Positions 42,463 to 50,903 of a DNA stretch of 64,000 nucleotides are shown piece by piece. Source of the stretch: a bacterium (GTDB lineage: Bacteria; Planctomycetota; UBA1135; UBA2386). Every line of letters starts with the position of its first letter. Positions within the stretch are counted from its first letter, which is position 1. The notes below the pieces were generated by a model. It saw only the letters and a program-made list of their open reading frames with translations, was not told where the DNA came from and searched no databases. The position numbers were made by a program, and so were the translations under genes. Location of the stretch: positions 1-64,000 of the forward strand of contig JANSXC010000028.1 in NCBI GenBank assembly GCA_024743115.1. Direction: 5' to 3'.

Positions 42463-43113
42463 ATGGTCGAGATCAAGGTATACGACGGCGGCAACGTGAC
42501 CTCGAAGGAGGTCGACTCCGACGCCTTCGGCGGCAAGGTCCTCGGGCGCACGCTCAAGGACGCCGTGGTGATGTACGAGTCGAACATGCGCCAGGGCACG
42601 GTCCGGGCGAAGACTCGTTCGCAGGTGCGCGGGCCCAACAAGAAGCTGTGGCGCCAGAAGCACACCGGTCGCGCCCGCATGGGCACGACCAAGTCGCCGA
42701 TCTGGCGTGGCGGTGGTCGGATCCATCCGCCGGAGCCGCGCGATCACACCTACGCGATGCCGAAGAAGATGCGTCGCGCCGCGCTGCGCAACGCCATCTT
42801 CACGAAGTTCCGCGACGGTGAGGTCGGGGTCGCCAGCGGGTGGCCGGCCGACAAGCCGAGCACCAAGACGGCCCACGCCGTGCTCAACGGCCTCGGGATG
42901 GGGCGGAGCGCGACGGTGGTCACTTCGGATCTCGATCGCAACCTCGTCAAGTCGCTGCGCAACGTGCCCCTCGTGGATGTCTGCACGGTCGACGATCTCA
43001 ACGCGCGTCAGGTGCTGCTGCGGCGCTACCTGGTGCTGACGCCCGCGGCCTACGAGGCCGTGGAGAAGAAGTTCGCGACCGGCGCGCCCGCCAGCGGCCG
43101 GAAGGAGTCCTGA
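42463..43113 (+). CDS. rplD: 50S ribosomal protein L4
   Basis: The protein has 216 residues. RQGTVRAKTRSQVRGPNKK and KHTGRARMGTTKSPIWRGGG form the extended loop that lines the exit tunnel, followed by the globular part (ATVVTSDLDRNLVKSLRNV). L4 can also act as autogenous repressor of the S10 operon in E. coli. It follows rpsJ after 43 bases, where rplC would normally be. rplW starts 3 bases after its stop. Confidence 0.95.
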   Translation: MVEIKVYDGGNVTSKEVDSDAFGGKVLGRTLKDAVVMYESNMRQGTVRAKTRSQVRGPNKKLWRQKHTGRARMGTTKSPIWRGGGRIHPPEPRDHTYAMPKKMRRAALRNAIFTKFRDGEVGVASGWPADKPSTKTAHAVLNGLGMGRSATVVTSDLDRNLVKSLRNVPLVDVCTVDDLNARQVLLRRYLVLTPAAYEAVEKKFATGAPASGRKES

Positions 43114-43116
43114 TCG

Positions 43117-43428
43117 ATGGCTGACACCCAGCAAAAGCAGGCTGCGCCCGAGCAGTACTACGAGATCCTCAAGCGCCCGCTGGTCACCGAGAAGTCCACC
43201 TCGATGACCGAGCGCTGCAACCAGTACGCCTTCCAGGTCGCGAGCACGACCAACAAGGTCGAGGTTCGCAAGGCGGTCGAGGTGCTCTTCGGCGTCCGCG
43301 TCTCCGCGGTCAACATGATCCGCATGCCGAGCAAGCACCGTCGCATGTTCGGTCGGCCTGGCGCGACCAAGCCGTGGAAGAAGGCCATCGTCACCCTGCG
43401 CGAGGGTGACGCCATCGACGTCGGCTAG
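43117..43428 (+). CDS. rplW: 50S ribosomal protein L23
   Basis: The protein has 103 residues: EILKRPLVTEKSTSMTER near the N-terminus and the RNA-binding loop KHRRMFGRPGATKPWKKAIV. L23 lies at the tunnel exit and docks trigger factor and SRP. The first 12 residues (TQQKQAAPE) are an extension. Confidence 0.96.
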   Translation: MADTQQKQAAPEQYYEILKRPLVTEKSTSMTERCNQYAFQVASTTNKVEVRKAVEVLFGVRVSAVNMIRMPSKHRRMFGRPGATKPWKKAIVTLREGDAIDVG

Positions 43429-43453
43429 ACCGAGGGATCACCGGAGCACTCCA

Positions 43454-44308
43454 ATGCCAGTCAAGGTTTACAAGCCAACGTCTGCCGGTCGCCGCAACTC
43501 GTCGGTGCTGGACTTCAGCCACCTGACGAAGGGCAAGCGGCGCGAGAAGTCGCTGACCGAGCGGTTGACGCACCGCGCCGGGCGCAACGCGCACGGCCAC
43601 ATCACCAGCCGCTTCCGTGGTGGTGGTGCGCGCAAGATGTACCGCAAGGTCGACTTCAAGCGGACCAAGGATGGCGTGCCGGCCCGCGTCGCGGCGATCG
43701 AGTACGATCCCAACCGCACCGCCGACCTCGCCCTGCTGTTCTATGCCGACGGGGAGAAGCGCTACATTCTCGCGCCCAACGGCCTCAAGGTCGACATGAA
43801 GGTCGTCTCCGGTGCGGATGCCGAGCCCGAGGTCGGTAACTGCATGCCGCTGTCGGCGATCCCGCTCGGCCTGCAGGTCCACAACGTCGAGCTCAAGCCC
43901 GGCAAGGGTGGTCAGATTGCGCGTTCGGCAGGCACGACCTGCCAGCTGCTGGCCCGCGAAGGCAAGTACGCGACGCTGATCATGCCGTCGGGCGAGACCC
44001 GCAAGGTCGAAGCGGCCTGCCGCGCCACGATCGGCGAGATCGGCAACAAGGACCATCAGAACGTGCGCTGGGGCAAGGCCGGGCGCATGCGTCACAAGCG
44101 TCGTCGTCCGCACGTGCGCGGCACCGCGATGAACCCCGTCGCGCACCCGATGGGTGGTGGTGAGGGTCGCACTGGCGGTGGCCGTCACCCCTGTTCGCCG
44201 CAGGGCAAGCTCACCAAGGGTGTGCGCACGCGCCACAAGAAGGCGAAGAGCAACGATCTGATCCTGCGGCGTCGTCCGCCGGGCAAGCACATTGCGGTTG
44301 GTAAGTAG
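43454..44308 (+). CDS. rplB: 50S ribosomal protein L2
   Basis: ATG 43454 with CGGAG upstream gives 284 residues, starting MPVKVYKPTSAGRR. Typical segments include RNAHGHITSRFRGGGARKMYR, YADGEKRYILAP and the C-terminal MNPVAHPMGGGEGRTGGG, which carries the conserved His at the peptidyl-transferase base. It is one of the most conserved ribosomal proteins and no abnormality is seen. Confidence 0.98.
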   Translation: MPVKVYKPTSAGRRNSSVLDFSHLTKGKRREKSLTERLTHRAGRNAHGHITSRFRGGGARKMYRKVDFKRTKDGVPARVAAIEYDPNRTADLALLFYADGEKRYILAPNGLKVDMKVVSGADAEPEVGNCMPLSAIPLGLQVHNVELKPGKGGQIARSAGTTCQLLAREGKYATLIMPSGETRKVEAACRATIGEIGNKDHQNVRWGKAGRMRHKRRRPHVRGTAMNPVAHPMGGGEGRTGGGRHPCSPQGKLTKGVRTRHKKAKSNDLILRRRPPGKHIAVGK

Positions 44309-44326
44309 CCCCACGGGTAACGAATC

Positions 44327-44593
44327 ATGAGTCGCAGCATCAAGAAGGGACCGTTCGTCCACCCGAGCCTGATCAAGAAGGTGGACAAGCAGAACGCCCA
44401 GAACACGCGTAGTCCTATGAAGACGTGGTCGCGCGCCAGCGTGATCCTGCCCGAGTTCGTCGGGCACACGTTCGACGTTCACAACGGCCGCGCGTTCATC
44501 AAGGTCTACGTCACCGAAGACATGGTCGGCCACCGGCTCGGCGAGTTTGCGCCGACCCGCACCTTCCGCGGTCACTCGAAGAAGGACAAGTAA
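44327..44593 (+). CDS. rpsS: 30S ribosomal protein S19
   Basis: The protein has 88 residues, starting MSRSIKKGPFVHPSLIKK and containing WSRASVILPEFVGHTFDVHNG and GHRLGEFAPTRTF. It is in the 30S head, paired with S13. Its stop shares one base with the rplV start (TAATG). Confidence 0.98.
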   Translation: MSRSIKKGPFVHPSLIKKVDKQNAQNTRSPMKTWSRASVILPEFVGHTFDVHNGRAFIKVYVTEDMVGHRLGEFAPTRTFRGHSKKDK

Positions 44594-45024
44594 TGAGCTT
44601 CGAAGTGCGAGCAGTTCACCGTCGGGCCCGCATGAGCGCGTACAAGGCGCGCCGTGTGCTCGATCTGATCCGCGGCCGCTCGGTCAACCAGGCGCTCGAC
44701 GATCTGCGTCACGACCGCCACCGCGCCGCGCGCTTCATCTACAAGGTGCTGGCTTCGGCCGTCGCCAACGCGCTGCAGAACCCGAGCGTTCGGGCCAACC
44801 GCCTGGTCGTCTCGAAAACATTCGCCCAGGACGGGCCGCCGCTGCCGGGTGGCATGCGTCTGCGTCCGGGTCCGCAGGGCCGCGCGATGCCGATCAAGCG
44901 TCGCACCTGTCACATCCACGTGCACGTCGCCGATCCGCAGGCGAGTGCGGCCGAGCCGGAGGCGCCCGTCGCCGAGCCGGTAGCCGCCGAAACGGCCGAG
45001 AGCGCCGGCGGAGGCGAGGAGTAA
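44593..45024 (+). CDS. rplV: 50S ribosomal protein L22
   Basis: ATG 44593 shares a base with the rpsS stop. Of 143 residues, 1-115 are L22 (VLDLIRGRSVNQALDDL, then the tunnel loop around GRAMPIKRRTCHIHV). The last 30 residues are an Ala/Glu/Pro-rich tail (AEPEAPVAEPVAAE) absent from most L22. The tail is probably disordered. Confidence 0.95.
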   Translation: MSFEVRAVHRRARMSAYKARRVLDLIRGRSVNQALDDLRHDRHRAARFIYKVLASAVANALQNPSVRANRLVVSKTFAQDGPPLPGGMRLRPGPQGRAMPIKRRTCHIHVHVADPQASAAEPEAPVAEPVAAETAESAGGGEE

Positions 45025-45028
45025 ACCC

Positions 45029-45736
45029 ATGGGTCAGAAGGTTCATCCCACCGGATTCCGCATTGGCGTCACCGAGCAGTGGCGTTCGCGGTGGTTCGCC
45101 AACAAGAAGGACTTCTCGAAGAACCTGGTCGAGGACCAGAAGATCCGGAAGTTCATCCACAAGGAATGGCAGTTCGCCGCGATCCCGAAGGTCGAGATCG
45201 AGCGGGCCGGCGCGGGCGAGACGATCACCGTCTACGTCCACACCGCGCGTCCGGGCGTGCTGATCGGCAAGAAGGGCACCAAGGTCGACGAGTTCCGCAC
45301 GGAGCTCGAGAAGCTGACCGGCAGCCCGGTTCGGATGAAGATCATCGAGATCCACCGCCCGGAGATGGAGGCCAGCCTCGTCGCCGAAGCGGTCGCCGAA
45401 CAGCTCGGCAAGCGCATCAACTACCGGCGCGCGCTCAAGAAGGTCGCCGACACGTCGATCGCAGCCGGTGCCAAGGGCATCAAGATCCGCGTGTCGGGCC
45501 GTCTGCAAGGCGCCGAGATGTCGCGCGTCGGCATCTTCCGCAAGGGTCGCGTGCCCTGCAACACGCTGCGCGCGCAGCTCGACTACGGCTTTGCGACCGC
45601 CAAGACCAAGTACGGGTCGCTCGGCTGCAAGGTCTGGATCTACAAGGGTGAGTATGGCCCTGGCGAGACGACGCGCGGGCTGCTGCCCGTCAAGATCGCC
45701 GATCGCCGCAACCCCGACCGGCCAGCCGGTAACTGA
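45029..45736 (+). CDS. rpsC: 30S ribosomal protein S3
   Basis: The protein has 235 residues. MGQKVHPTGFRIGVTEQWRS, the KH domain (HTARPGVLIGKKGTKVDEF) and the C-terminal RVGIFRKGRVPCNTLRAQLDY are diagnostic. S3 lies at the mRNA entry side. A separate C-terminal extension is lacking. Confidence 0.98.
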   Translation: MGQKVHPTGFRIGVTEQWRSRWFANKKDFSKNLVEDQKIRKFIHKEWQFAAIPKVEIERAGAGETITVYVHTARPGVLIGKKGTKVDEFRTELEKLTGSPVRMKIIEIHRPEMEASLVAEAVAEQLGKRINYRRALKKVADTSIAAGAKGIKIRVSGRLQGAEMSRVGIFRKGRVPCNTLRAQLDYGFATAKTKYGSLGCKVWIYKGEYGPGETTRGLLPVKIADRRNPDRPAGN

Positions 45737-45763
45737 TAGAGCGGGAGCCAAAGGAACAGAACC

Positions 45764-46174
45764 ATGTTGATGCCCAAGCGTACCAAGTGGCGCAAGCAGC
45801 ACCGCTCGCGCATCCGTGGCGTCGCCTCGCGCGGCAACACGGTCGCGTTCGGCGAATTCGGCCTGCAGGCGCTCGAGCCGGGCTGGTTGCCGTCGCGCAC
45901 CATCGAGGCTGCGCGTGTCGCCGCGACCCGTAACGCACCGGAAGGCAAGCTGTGGATCCGCGTGTTCCCGCACAAGTCGATCAGCAAGAAGCCCGCCGAG
46001 ACCCGGCAGGGCACTGGTAAGGGCGACGTCGAGTACTGGGCGGCCGTCATCAAGCCGGGCACGATCCTCTACGAGCTGGATGGCGTGACCGAAGACGTCG
46101 CCAAGAAGGCCTTCAACCGCGTGGCCCACAAGCTGCCCATCAAGGTGCGCATGGTGCGCCGTCGTCACGGCTAG
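45764..46174 (+). CDS. rplP: 50S ribosomal protein L16
   Basis: The protein has 136 residues: MLMPKRTKWRKQHRSRIRG, ARVAATRNAPEGKLWIRVFPHKSI-type core and the conserved GKGDVEYWAAVIKPGTILYE. L16 helps position the A-site tRNA. AAAGGAACAGAACC before the ATG gives a ribosome site. Confidence 0.97.
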   Translation: MLMPKRTKWRKQHRSRIRGVASRGNTVAFGEFGLQALEPGWLPSRTIEAARVAATRNAPEGKLWIRVFPHKSISKKPAETRQGTGKGDVEYWAAVIKPGTILYELDGVTEDVAKKAFNRVAHKLPIKVRMVRRRHG

Positions 46175-46183
46175 GAGCACGAG

Positions 46184-46426
46184 ATGAAGAACCCCATGAC
46201 CGAGATCCGAGGGCTCGATACGCCGGACCTGCAGACGAAGCTGAGCGAGCTCCGCAAGGAGCAGTTCCAGCTGCGTTTCAAGGGCGCTGACGAGGCCGCG
46301 GCGATGAACAACCGCAACCGCGACATCCGCCGCACGATCGCTCGCATTCTCACCGTCATCGGTGAGCGCGAGCGCGCGAACCAGTCGTCCAATCCGGGCG
46401 GGGCCAACCAGAAGGCCGAGGGCTAA
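46184..46426 (+). CDS. rpmC: 50S ribosomal protein L29
   Basis: The protein has 80 residues; L29 core helices are IRGLDTPDLQTKLSELRKEQ and NRDIRRTIARILTVIGERE. The C-terminus extends about 15 residues (NQSSNPGGANQKAEG). A start at the second Met (MTEIRGLD, 46196) is also possible. Confidence 0.93.
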   Translation: MKNPMTEIRGLDTPDLQTKLSELRKEQFQLRFKGADEAAAMNNRNRDIRRTIARILTVIGERERANQSSNPGGANQKAEG

Positions 46427-46432
46427 ACAATC

Positions 46433-46732
46433 ATGACCGAAGACACGCAAGCTGCCGCGGCAGCCCCGGCCGACAACGATCGCAAGGATCCGCGCACCCT
46501 GCGCGGGCTCGTCGTCTCCGACAAGATGTCGAAGACGGTGATCGTGGCCGTCAACCGCAAGGTTCGGCACCCGCTCTACGAGAAGTTCGTCTCGCGTCGC
46601 ACGAAGCTGCACGCGCACGACGAGAAGGAAGAGGCGAAGATCGGTGACACCGTCGAGGTGGCACTGACCCGTCGCCTCAGCAAGACCAAGAACTGGCGCC
46701 TCGTGCGCATCGTCCAGAAGGCGGCGCGCTGA
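46433..46732 (+). CDS. rpsQ: 30S ribosomal protein S17
   Basis: The protein has 99 residues. After an Ala-rich extension of about 20 residues the S17 fold begins with RTLRGLVVSDKMSKTVIVAV and includes HPLYEKFVSRRTKLHAHD and KIGDTVEVALTRRLSKTK. It binds 16S rRNA early in assembly. Confidence 0.95.
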   Translation: MTEDTQAAAAAPADNDRKDPRTLRGLVVSDKMSKTVIVAVNRKVRHPLYEKFVSRRTKLHAHDEKEEAKIGDTVEVALTRRLSKTKNWRLVRIVQKAAR

Positions 46733-46791
46733 CGCGCAGACGCTTGCAGCCGACGAAGAACCAGCAGATCGAGAGCCAGAGGTAACGTTCG

Positions 46792-47160
46792 ATGATCCAG
46801 GAAATGTCGATGCTCGACGTGGCCGACAACACGGGCGCCAAGCGCGCCATGTGTGTGAAGGTCCTCGGTGGCAGTGGCCGCCGATACGCGTCGGTCGGTG
46901 ACGTCGTCGTGGCGGTCGTCAAGAAGGCCCTGCCCGCGGGTGAGGTCAAGGAGCACGACCTCGTGAAGGGGGTCGTGGTACGCACCGCATACGGTGTGCG
47001 CCGCCCCGATGGTTCCTACATCAAGTTCGATCGCAACGCGCTCGTCGTGATCGACAAGGACAACAACCCGCGCGGAACGCGCATCTTCGGAGCCGTGGCG
47101 CGCGAGCTGCGTGACCGCAACTTCATGAAGATCGTTTCGCTCGCCGAGGAGGTCGTCTGA
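46792..47160 (+). CDS. rplN: 50S ribosomal protein L14
   Basis: The protein has 122 residues, starting MIQEMSMLDVADNTGAKRAM, with IKFDRNALVVIDKDNNPRGTR and RELRDRNFMKIVSLAEEVV at the end. It is a standard L14, forming an intersubunit bridge. The stop overlaps the rplX start (TGATG). Confidence 0.98.
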   Translation: MIQEMSMLDVADNTGAKRAMCVKVLGGSGRRYASVGDVVVAVVKKALPAGEVKEHDLVKGVVVRTAYGVRRPDGSYIKFDRNALVVIDKDNNPRGTRIFGAVARELRDRNFMKIVSLAEEVV

Positions 47161-47507
47161 TGCTGACTGCCAAGACCAAGGCGCCGAAGCAGAAGCTTCA
47201 CGTCAAGAAGGGCGACAAGGTCGTCGTCATCTCCGGCCAGTACAAGTCCGACGAGCCGCGCGAGATCCTGAAGGCCGACGCGCGGACGGGCAAGATCATC
47301 GTCGAGGGCGTCAACCTGCGCTGGAAGCATCAGGCCCGGTCGCAGCAGAACCCGAAGGGTGGTCGCGTCCAGGTCGAGATCCCGATCCCGGCCAGCAAGG
47401 TGCTGCTGTTCAGTGAAAAACTGGGCAAGGGCACGCGCACCAAGATCGAAGTCGTCGACGGCAAGAAGGTCCGCGTCGGCGTCAAGTGCGGAACCAAGTT
47501 TGATTAA
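47160..47507 (+). CDS. rplX: 50S ribosomal protein L24
   Basis: The protein has 115 residues with the KOW motif KKGDKVVVISGQYKSDEP and GVNLRWKHQARSQQNPKGGR. The C-terminal TKIEVVDGKKVRVGVKCG is the usual L24 end. L24 initiates 50S folding. It overlaps rplN by one base. Confidence 0.96.
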   Translation: MLTAKTKAPKQKLHVKKGDKVVVISGQYKSDEPREILKADARTGKIIVEGVNLRWKHQARSQQNPKGGRVQVEIPIPASKVLLFSEKLGKGTRTKIEVVDGKKVRVGVKCGTKFD

Positions 47508-47557
47508 CCGGGGTTTGATTCACCCGGGATTGACTGAGACTCAGGTCGACTAGAACC

Positions 47558-48133
47558 ATGACGACTACCGAAACGCAACCTGAAGCGCCCAAGGCGCCGC
47601 CGCGCATGCTGCAGCGGTACCGCGAGAAGGTCATCGACGCGCTGAAGAACGACTTCGGCTACACGAACCCGATGGTGGTTCCGAAGCTGCAGAAGATCGT
47701 CGTCAACATGGGCGTCGGCAAAGCGGTCGAGAACAAGAAGATCCTCGAGTCGGCGATCAAGGACATGACGACGATCACGGGCCAGAAGCCGATGACGCGC
47801 AAGGCGCGGGTCTCGGTCTCCGGTTTCCGGCTGCGTCAGGGCTACGCGGTCGGCACGGCGGTCACCCTGCGCGGCACGCGCATGTGGGAGTTCCTCGACC
47901 GGCTGATCAGCCTCGCGATCCCGCGCATCCGCGACTTCCGCGGACTACCAACCAAGTTCGACGGCCAGGGTAACTACTCGATGGGTCTGTCGGAGCAGAG
48001 CGTCTTCCCCGAGATCCAACTCGACAAGGTCGAGTTCGTTCAGGGCATGGACATCACGTTCGTCACCACTGCGAGCACCGACAAGGAAGGCCTTGCGTTG
48101 CTCACTCACCTGGGCATGCCGTTCAGGAAGTAG
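47558..48133 (+). CDS. rplE: 50S ribosomal protein L5
   Basis: The protein has 191 residues. After a 15-residue Pro/Ala/Glu extension, RYREKVIDALKNDFGYTNPM and VPKLQKIVVNMGVGKA begin L5; TGQKPMTRKARVSVSGFRLR and the C-terminal DITFVTTASTDKEG follow. L5 binds 5S rRNA. The 50 bases before it contain direct repeats (TTTGATT twice) and the palindrome CTGAGACTCAG. Confidence 0.96.
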   Translation: MTTTETQPEAPKAPPRMLQRYREKVIDALKNDFGYTNPMVVPKLQKIVVNMGVGKAVENKKILESAIKDMTTITGQKPMTRKARVSVSGFRLRQGYAVGTAVTLRGTRMWEFLDRLISLAIPRIRDFRGLPTKFDGQGNYSMGLSEQSVFPEIQLDKVEFVQGMDITFVTTASTDKEGLALLTHLGMPFRK

Positions 48134-48165
48134 CCCCTGCTGGCAACACACTGCAGGAAAAAGAC

Positions 48166-48351
48166 ATGGCAAAGAAGTGTTTGAAAGTGAAGCAGCAGCG
48201 CCCGGCGAAGTTCTCGACGCGGCGTTACAACCGTTGCCAGATCTGCGGCCGGCCGCGCGCCTACTACCGCAAGTTCGGCATCTGCCGTTGCTGTTTCCGC
48301 GACCTCGCGCTCCAGGGCGAGATTCCGGGCGTTCGCAAGGCTTCGTGGTAA
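48166..48351 (+). CDS. rpsN: 30S ribosomal protein S14, zinc type
   Basis: The protein has 61 residues, the short zinc-binding form. Two CxxC pairs are present (CQICGRPRAYYRKFGICRCC), making a Cys4 zinc site. It continues RDLALQGEIPGVRKASW, as in zinc S14. Confidence 0.97.
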   Translation: MAKKCLKVKQQRPAKFSTRRYNRCQICGRPRAYYRKFGICRCCFRDLALQGEIPGVRKASW

Positions 48352-48370
48352 GGGCAAGGAGAACAGCGCC

Positions 48371-48766
48371 ATGATGACCGACCCCATAGCCGACATGCTG
48401 ACCCGCATGCGCAATGCGCTGCGGAGCGGTGCGTCGAACTGCGTCGTCCCGGGCAGCAAGCTCAAGGTGCGCATCCTCGACACGATGAAGCGTGAAGGCT
48501 TCGTCGATGGTTACGAGGTGCACGCCGACGGGCATCGCTCCGTGATCCGCATCAACTTCAAGTTCGGCCCCGAGGGCGAGAAGGTGATCTCCTCGCTCGC
48601 GCGCTTCAGCAAGCCTGGCTGCCGCCGTTACCGCGGCTTCGAGGATCTGCCGAAGGTGCGTGGTGGTCTCGGGATCGCGGTGATCTCGACCAATCAGGGT
48701 GTGCTGTCCGACCGCGAGTGCCGCGAGCGCCGCGTCGGTGGCGAAGTCCTCTGCACGGTTGACTGA
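48371..48766 (+). CDS. rpsH: 30S ribosomal protein S8
   Basis: The protein has 131 residues from ATG 48371; a second ATG follows at once (48374), and AAGGAG upstream fits either. TDPIADMLTRMRNALRSGA and the C-terminal GGLGIAVISTNQGVLSDRECRE-type end are S8. In E. coli S8 represses the spc operon. Confidence 0.97.
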   Translation: MMTDPIADMLTRMRNALRSGASNCVVPGSKLKVRILDTMKREGFVDGYEVHADGHRSVIRINFKFGPEGEKVISSLARFSKPGCRRYRGFEDLPKVRGGLGIAVISTNQGVLSDRECRERRVGGEVLCTVD

Positions 48767-48813
48767 TCCCTACCTGATTTCTGATCCGGCTCCGGACTGA
48801 AGAGGAACTACAA

Positions 48814-49362
48814 ATGTCACGTATCGGCAAACAACCCATCCAGGTGCCCAACGGCGTCACCGTGACCGTCGCGGACGGCACCGTGACCGTGAAGGGCAAG
48901 AAGGGTGAGTCCAAGCTCAAGGTTCGCCCCGAGGTCGAGGTCACGCTCGACGGCGACACGCTCGGCGTGAAGACCACTGACGAGGAGCGCTGGTCGCGCG
49001 CCATGCAGGGCACGACCCGGGCGTTGCTCGCCAACATGATGATCGGCGTCGCCGAGGGCTACGAGAAGAAGCTCGAGGTCAACGGCGTCGGCTTCGAGGC
49101 CGAGTTGCAGGGCAAGACGCTGGTGCTCAAGGTCGGCTTCAACAAGCCGGTCAAGTTCCAGGTGCCGGACACGGTGACCGTCGAGTGCCCGACGCTCACG
49201 AGCATCACGATCACCGGGATCGACAAGCAGCAGGTCGGCGCGGTTGCCGCGCAGATCCGCAAGATTCGCAAGCCGGAGCCCTACAAGGGCAAGGGCATCA
49301 AGTACGCGGAAGAGGTCATCAAGCGCAAGGCCGGTAAGGCCTTTGCCTCGGGTGGCGCCTAA
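48814..49362 (+). CDS. rplF: 50S ribosomal protein L6
   Basis: The protein has 182 residues, starting MSRIGKQPIQVPNGVTVTV. Two L6 repeats are visible, with the second ending IRKIRKPEPYKGKGIKYAEE. It is of normal length and sequence. Confidence 0.98.
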   Translation: MSRIGKQPIQVPNGVTVTVADGTVTVKGKKGESKLKVRPEVEVTLDGDTLGVKTTDEERWSRAMQGTTRALLANMMIGVAEGYEKKLEVNGVGFEAELQGKTLVLKVGFNKPVKFQVPDTVTVECPTLTSITITGIDKQQVGAVAAQIRKIRKPEPYKGKGIKYAEEVIKRKAGKAFASGGA

Positions 49363-49406
49363 CGCACCGCTGCAAGCACATACGGTCAAAGAAGAGAACC
49401 TCGACC

Positions 49407-49781
49407 ATGAGTTCTTCCGCTACGAGTAAGAAGCACGCCGCGCGTCGCGGCAAGGCCAAGTCGCTGCGTCGGCGCATGCGTCGCCGTTCGGATCACCCGC
49501 GCCTGTCGGTGTTCCGCAGCCTGACGAACATCTCCGTTCAGATCATCGACGATCTCAAGGGCCACACGCTGGCTGCCGCATCGTCGCTCGAGAAGGATCT
49601 GCGCGGCGAGGCCGAGGGCAAGAACAAGACGGACATGGCCACGAAGGTCGGCGAAGTGCTGGCCGAACGCGCCAAGCGTGCGGGCGTGACCAAGGTCGCG
49701 TTCGATCGCGGGTCCTACAAGTATCACGGCCGCATCAAGGCGTTGGCCGACGCCGCCCGCAACGGCGGTCTGGAGTTCTGA
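49407..49781 (+). CDS. rplR: 50S ribosomal protein L18
   Basis: The protein has 124 residues with a basic N-terminus (KKHAARRGKAKSLRRRMRRR), then HPRLSVFRSLTNISVQIIDD and the C-terminal FDRGSYKYHGRIKALADAAR. L18 binds 5S rRNA. rpsE starts two bases after its stop. Confidence 0.97.
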   Translation: MSSSATSKKHAARRGKAKSLRRRMRRRSDHPRLSVFRSLTNISVQIIDDLKGHTLAAASSLEKDLRGEAEGKNKTDMATKVGEVLAERAKRAGVTKVAFDRGSYKYHGRIKALADAARNGGLEF

Positions 49782-49782
49782 G

Positions 49783-50295
49783 ATGGCGAACAACATGTAT
49801 CCGCTGGTTTCGATCGACGAGGCGATCGCTGCGAACGTCGACGACGACGTCGTCGCGATCAACCGCTCCGCGGCGGTCGTCAAGGGTGGCCGGCGATTCT
49901 CGTTCAGCGCGCTCAGCGTCGTCGGGAACCGCGATGGCCTGGTCGGGATCGGCTACGGCAAGGGACGTGAAGTTCCGGGCGCGATCGAGAAGTCGGTCAA
50001 GGACGCGCGCAAGCAGATGATGCGCGTCATCCGCGACGGCACGACCATCCCGCACGTCACCGAAGCGCGTTACTGCAGTTCGCGCGTTCGCCTCGTGCCG
50101 GCGGCGCCGGGCACGGGCATCATCGCGGGCAAGGCGGTTCGCAAGGTGCTCGAGCACGCTGGCATCACGGACATCCTCACGAAGAACTACGGCTCGACGA
50201 ACGCGTTGAACGTCGTCAAGGCGACGATGGCGGCGCTGAGTCAGCTGCGCAGCCGCGAAGCGACCGCGAAGCTGCGGGGAGTGGAAGTCGAATGA
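49783..50295 (+). CDS. rpsE: 30S ribosomal protein S5
   Basis: The protein has 170 residues. VVAINRSAAVVKGGRRFSFS and ALSVVGNRDGLVGIGYGKG are S5 signatures, then RLVPAAPGTGIIAGKAVRKV. S5 affects decoding accuracy. Its stop overlaps the rplO start (ATGA), leaving no room for rpmD (L30). Confidence 0.97.
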   Translation: MANNMYPLVSIDEAIAANVDDDVVAINRSAAVVKGGRRFSFSALSVVGNRDGLVGIGYGKGREVPGAIEKSVKDARKQMMRVIRDGTTIPHVTEARYCSSRVRLVPAAPGTGIIAGKAVRKVLEHAGITDILTKNYGSTNALNVVKATMAALSQLRSREATAKLRGVEVE

Positions 50296-50903
50296 ACCTC
50301 GCCGAAGTAAAGGCTCTCGGAATCAAGAACCCCGACCGCAAGCGCGTCGGGCGCGGCATCGGTTCGGGTACCGGCAAGACCGCCGGTCGCGGCCACAAGG
50401 GCGCGCGCGCGCGCTCGGGTTGGTCGCAGCGCATCGGTTGGGAAGGCGGTCAGATGCCGATCTACCGTCGCGTCCCGAAGCGCGGCTTCAACAACAAGAA
50501 CTTCGAGAAGGTCTACACGGTCGTCAACGTCCGGGACCTCGAGGCGTTCGACGCCGGTGCGACGGTCGACCTGGCCGCCGTCCTGCAGAAGGGCCTCACC
50601 TCGCAAGCCAAGCACAGTGACCTCTTCAAGGTGCTGGGCGACGGCGAGATCACCAAGGCCGTGACGGTCAAGGTACACGCGATCACGAAGCCCGCCCGCG
50701 AGAAGATCGAGAAGGCTGGCGGCACCGTCGAGCTCATCGAGCCCAGGCAGATGCGGCCGAAGTTCGTCGCGAAGGACGGCACCAAGCGCACGCCCGGCAC
50801 GCCGCGGCGGCGCCGCGGGGGCCCGCTCAGTGCTCCCGCCGGCGATGCCAGCGCTCCTGCCGGTGATGGCGGCGGCGCCGCAACCCCGACCGAAGGGCAA
50901 TGA
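50292..50903 (+). CDS. rplO: 50S ribosomal protein L15
   Basis: The protein has 203 residues. The glycine-rich N-terminus (RVGRGIGSGTGKTAGRGHKG) and QMPIYRRVPKRGFNN are L15; the globular domain ends near residue 160. A tail rich in Pro, Ala and Gly (PLSAPAGDASAPAGDGGG) adds about 40 residues and is probably disordered. It overlaps rpsE and secY by 4 nt each. Confidence 0.95.
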   Translation: MNLAEVKALGIKNPDRKRVGRGIGSGTGKTAGRGHKGARARSGWSQRIGWEGGQMPIYRRVPKRGFNNKNFEKVYTVVNVRDLEAFDAGATVDLAAVLQKGLTSQAKHSDLFKVLGDGEITKAVTVKVHAITKPAREKIEKAGGTVELIEPRQMRPKFVAKDGTKRTPGTPRRRRGGPLSAPAGDASAPAGDGGGAATPTEGQ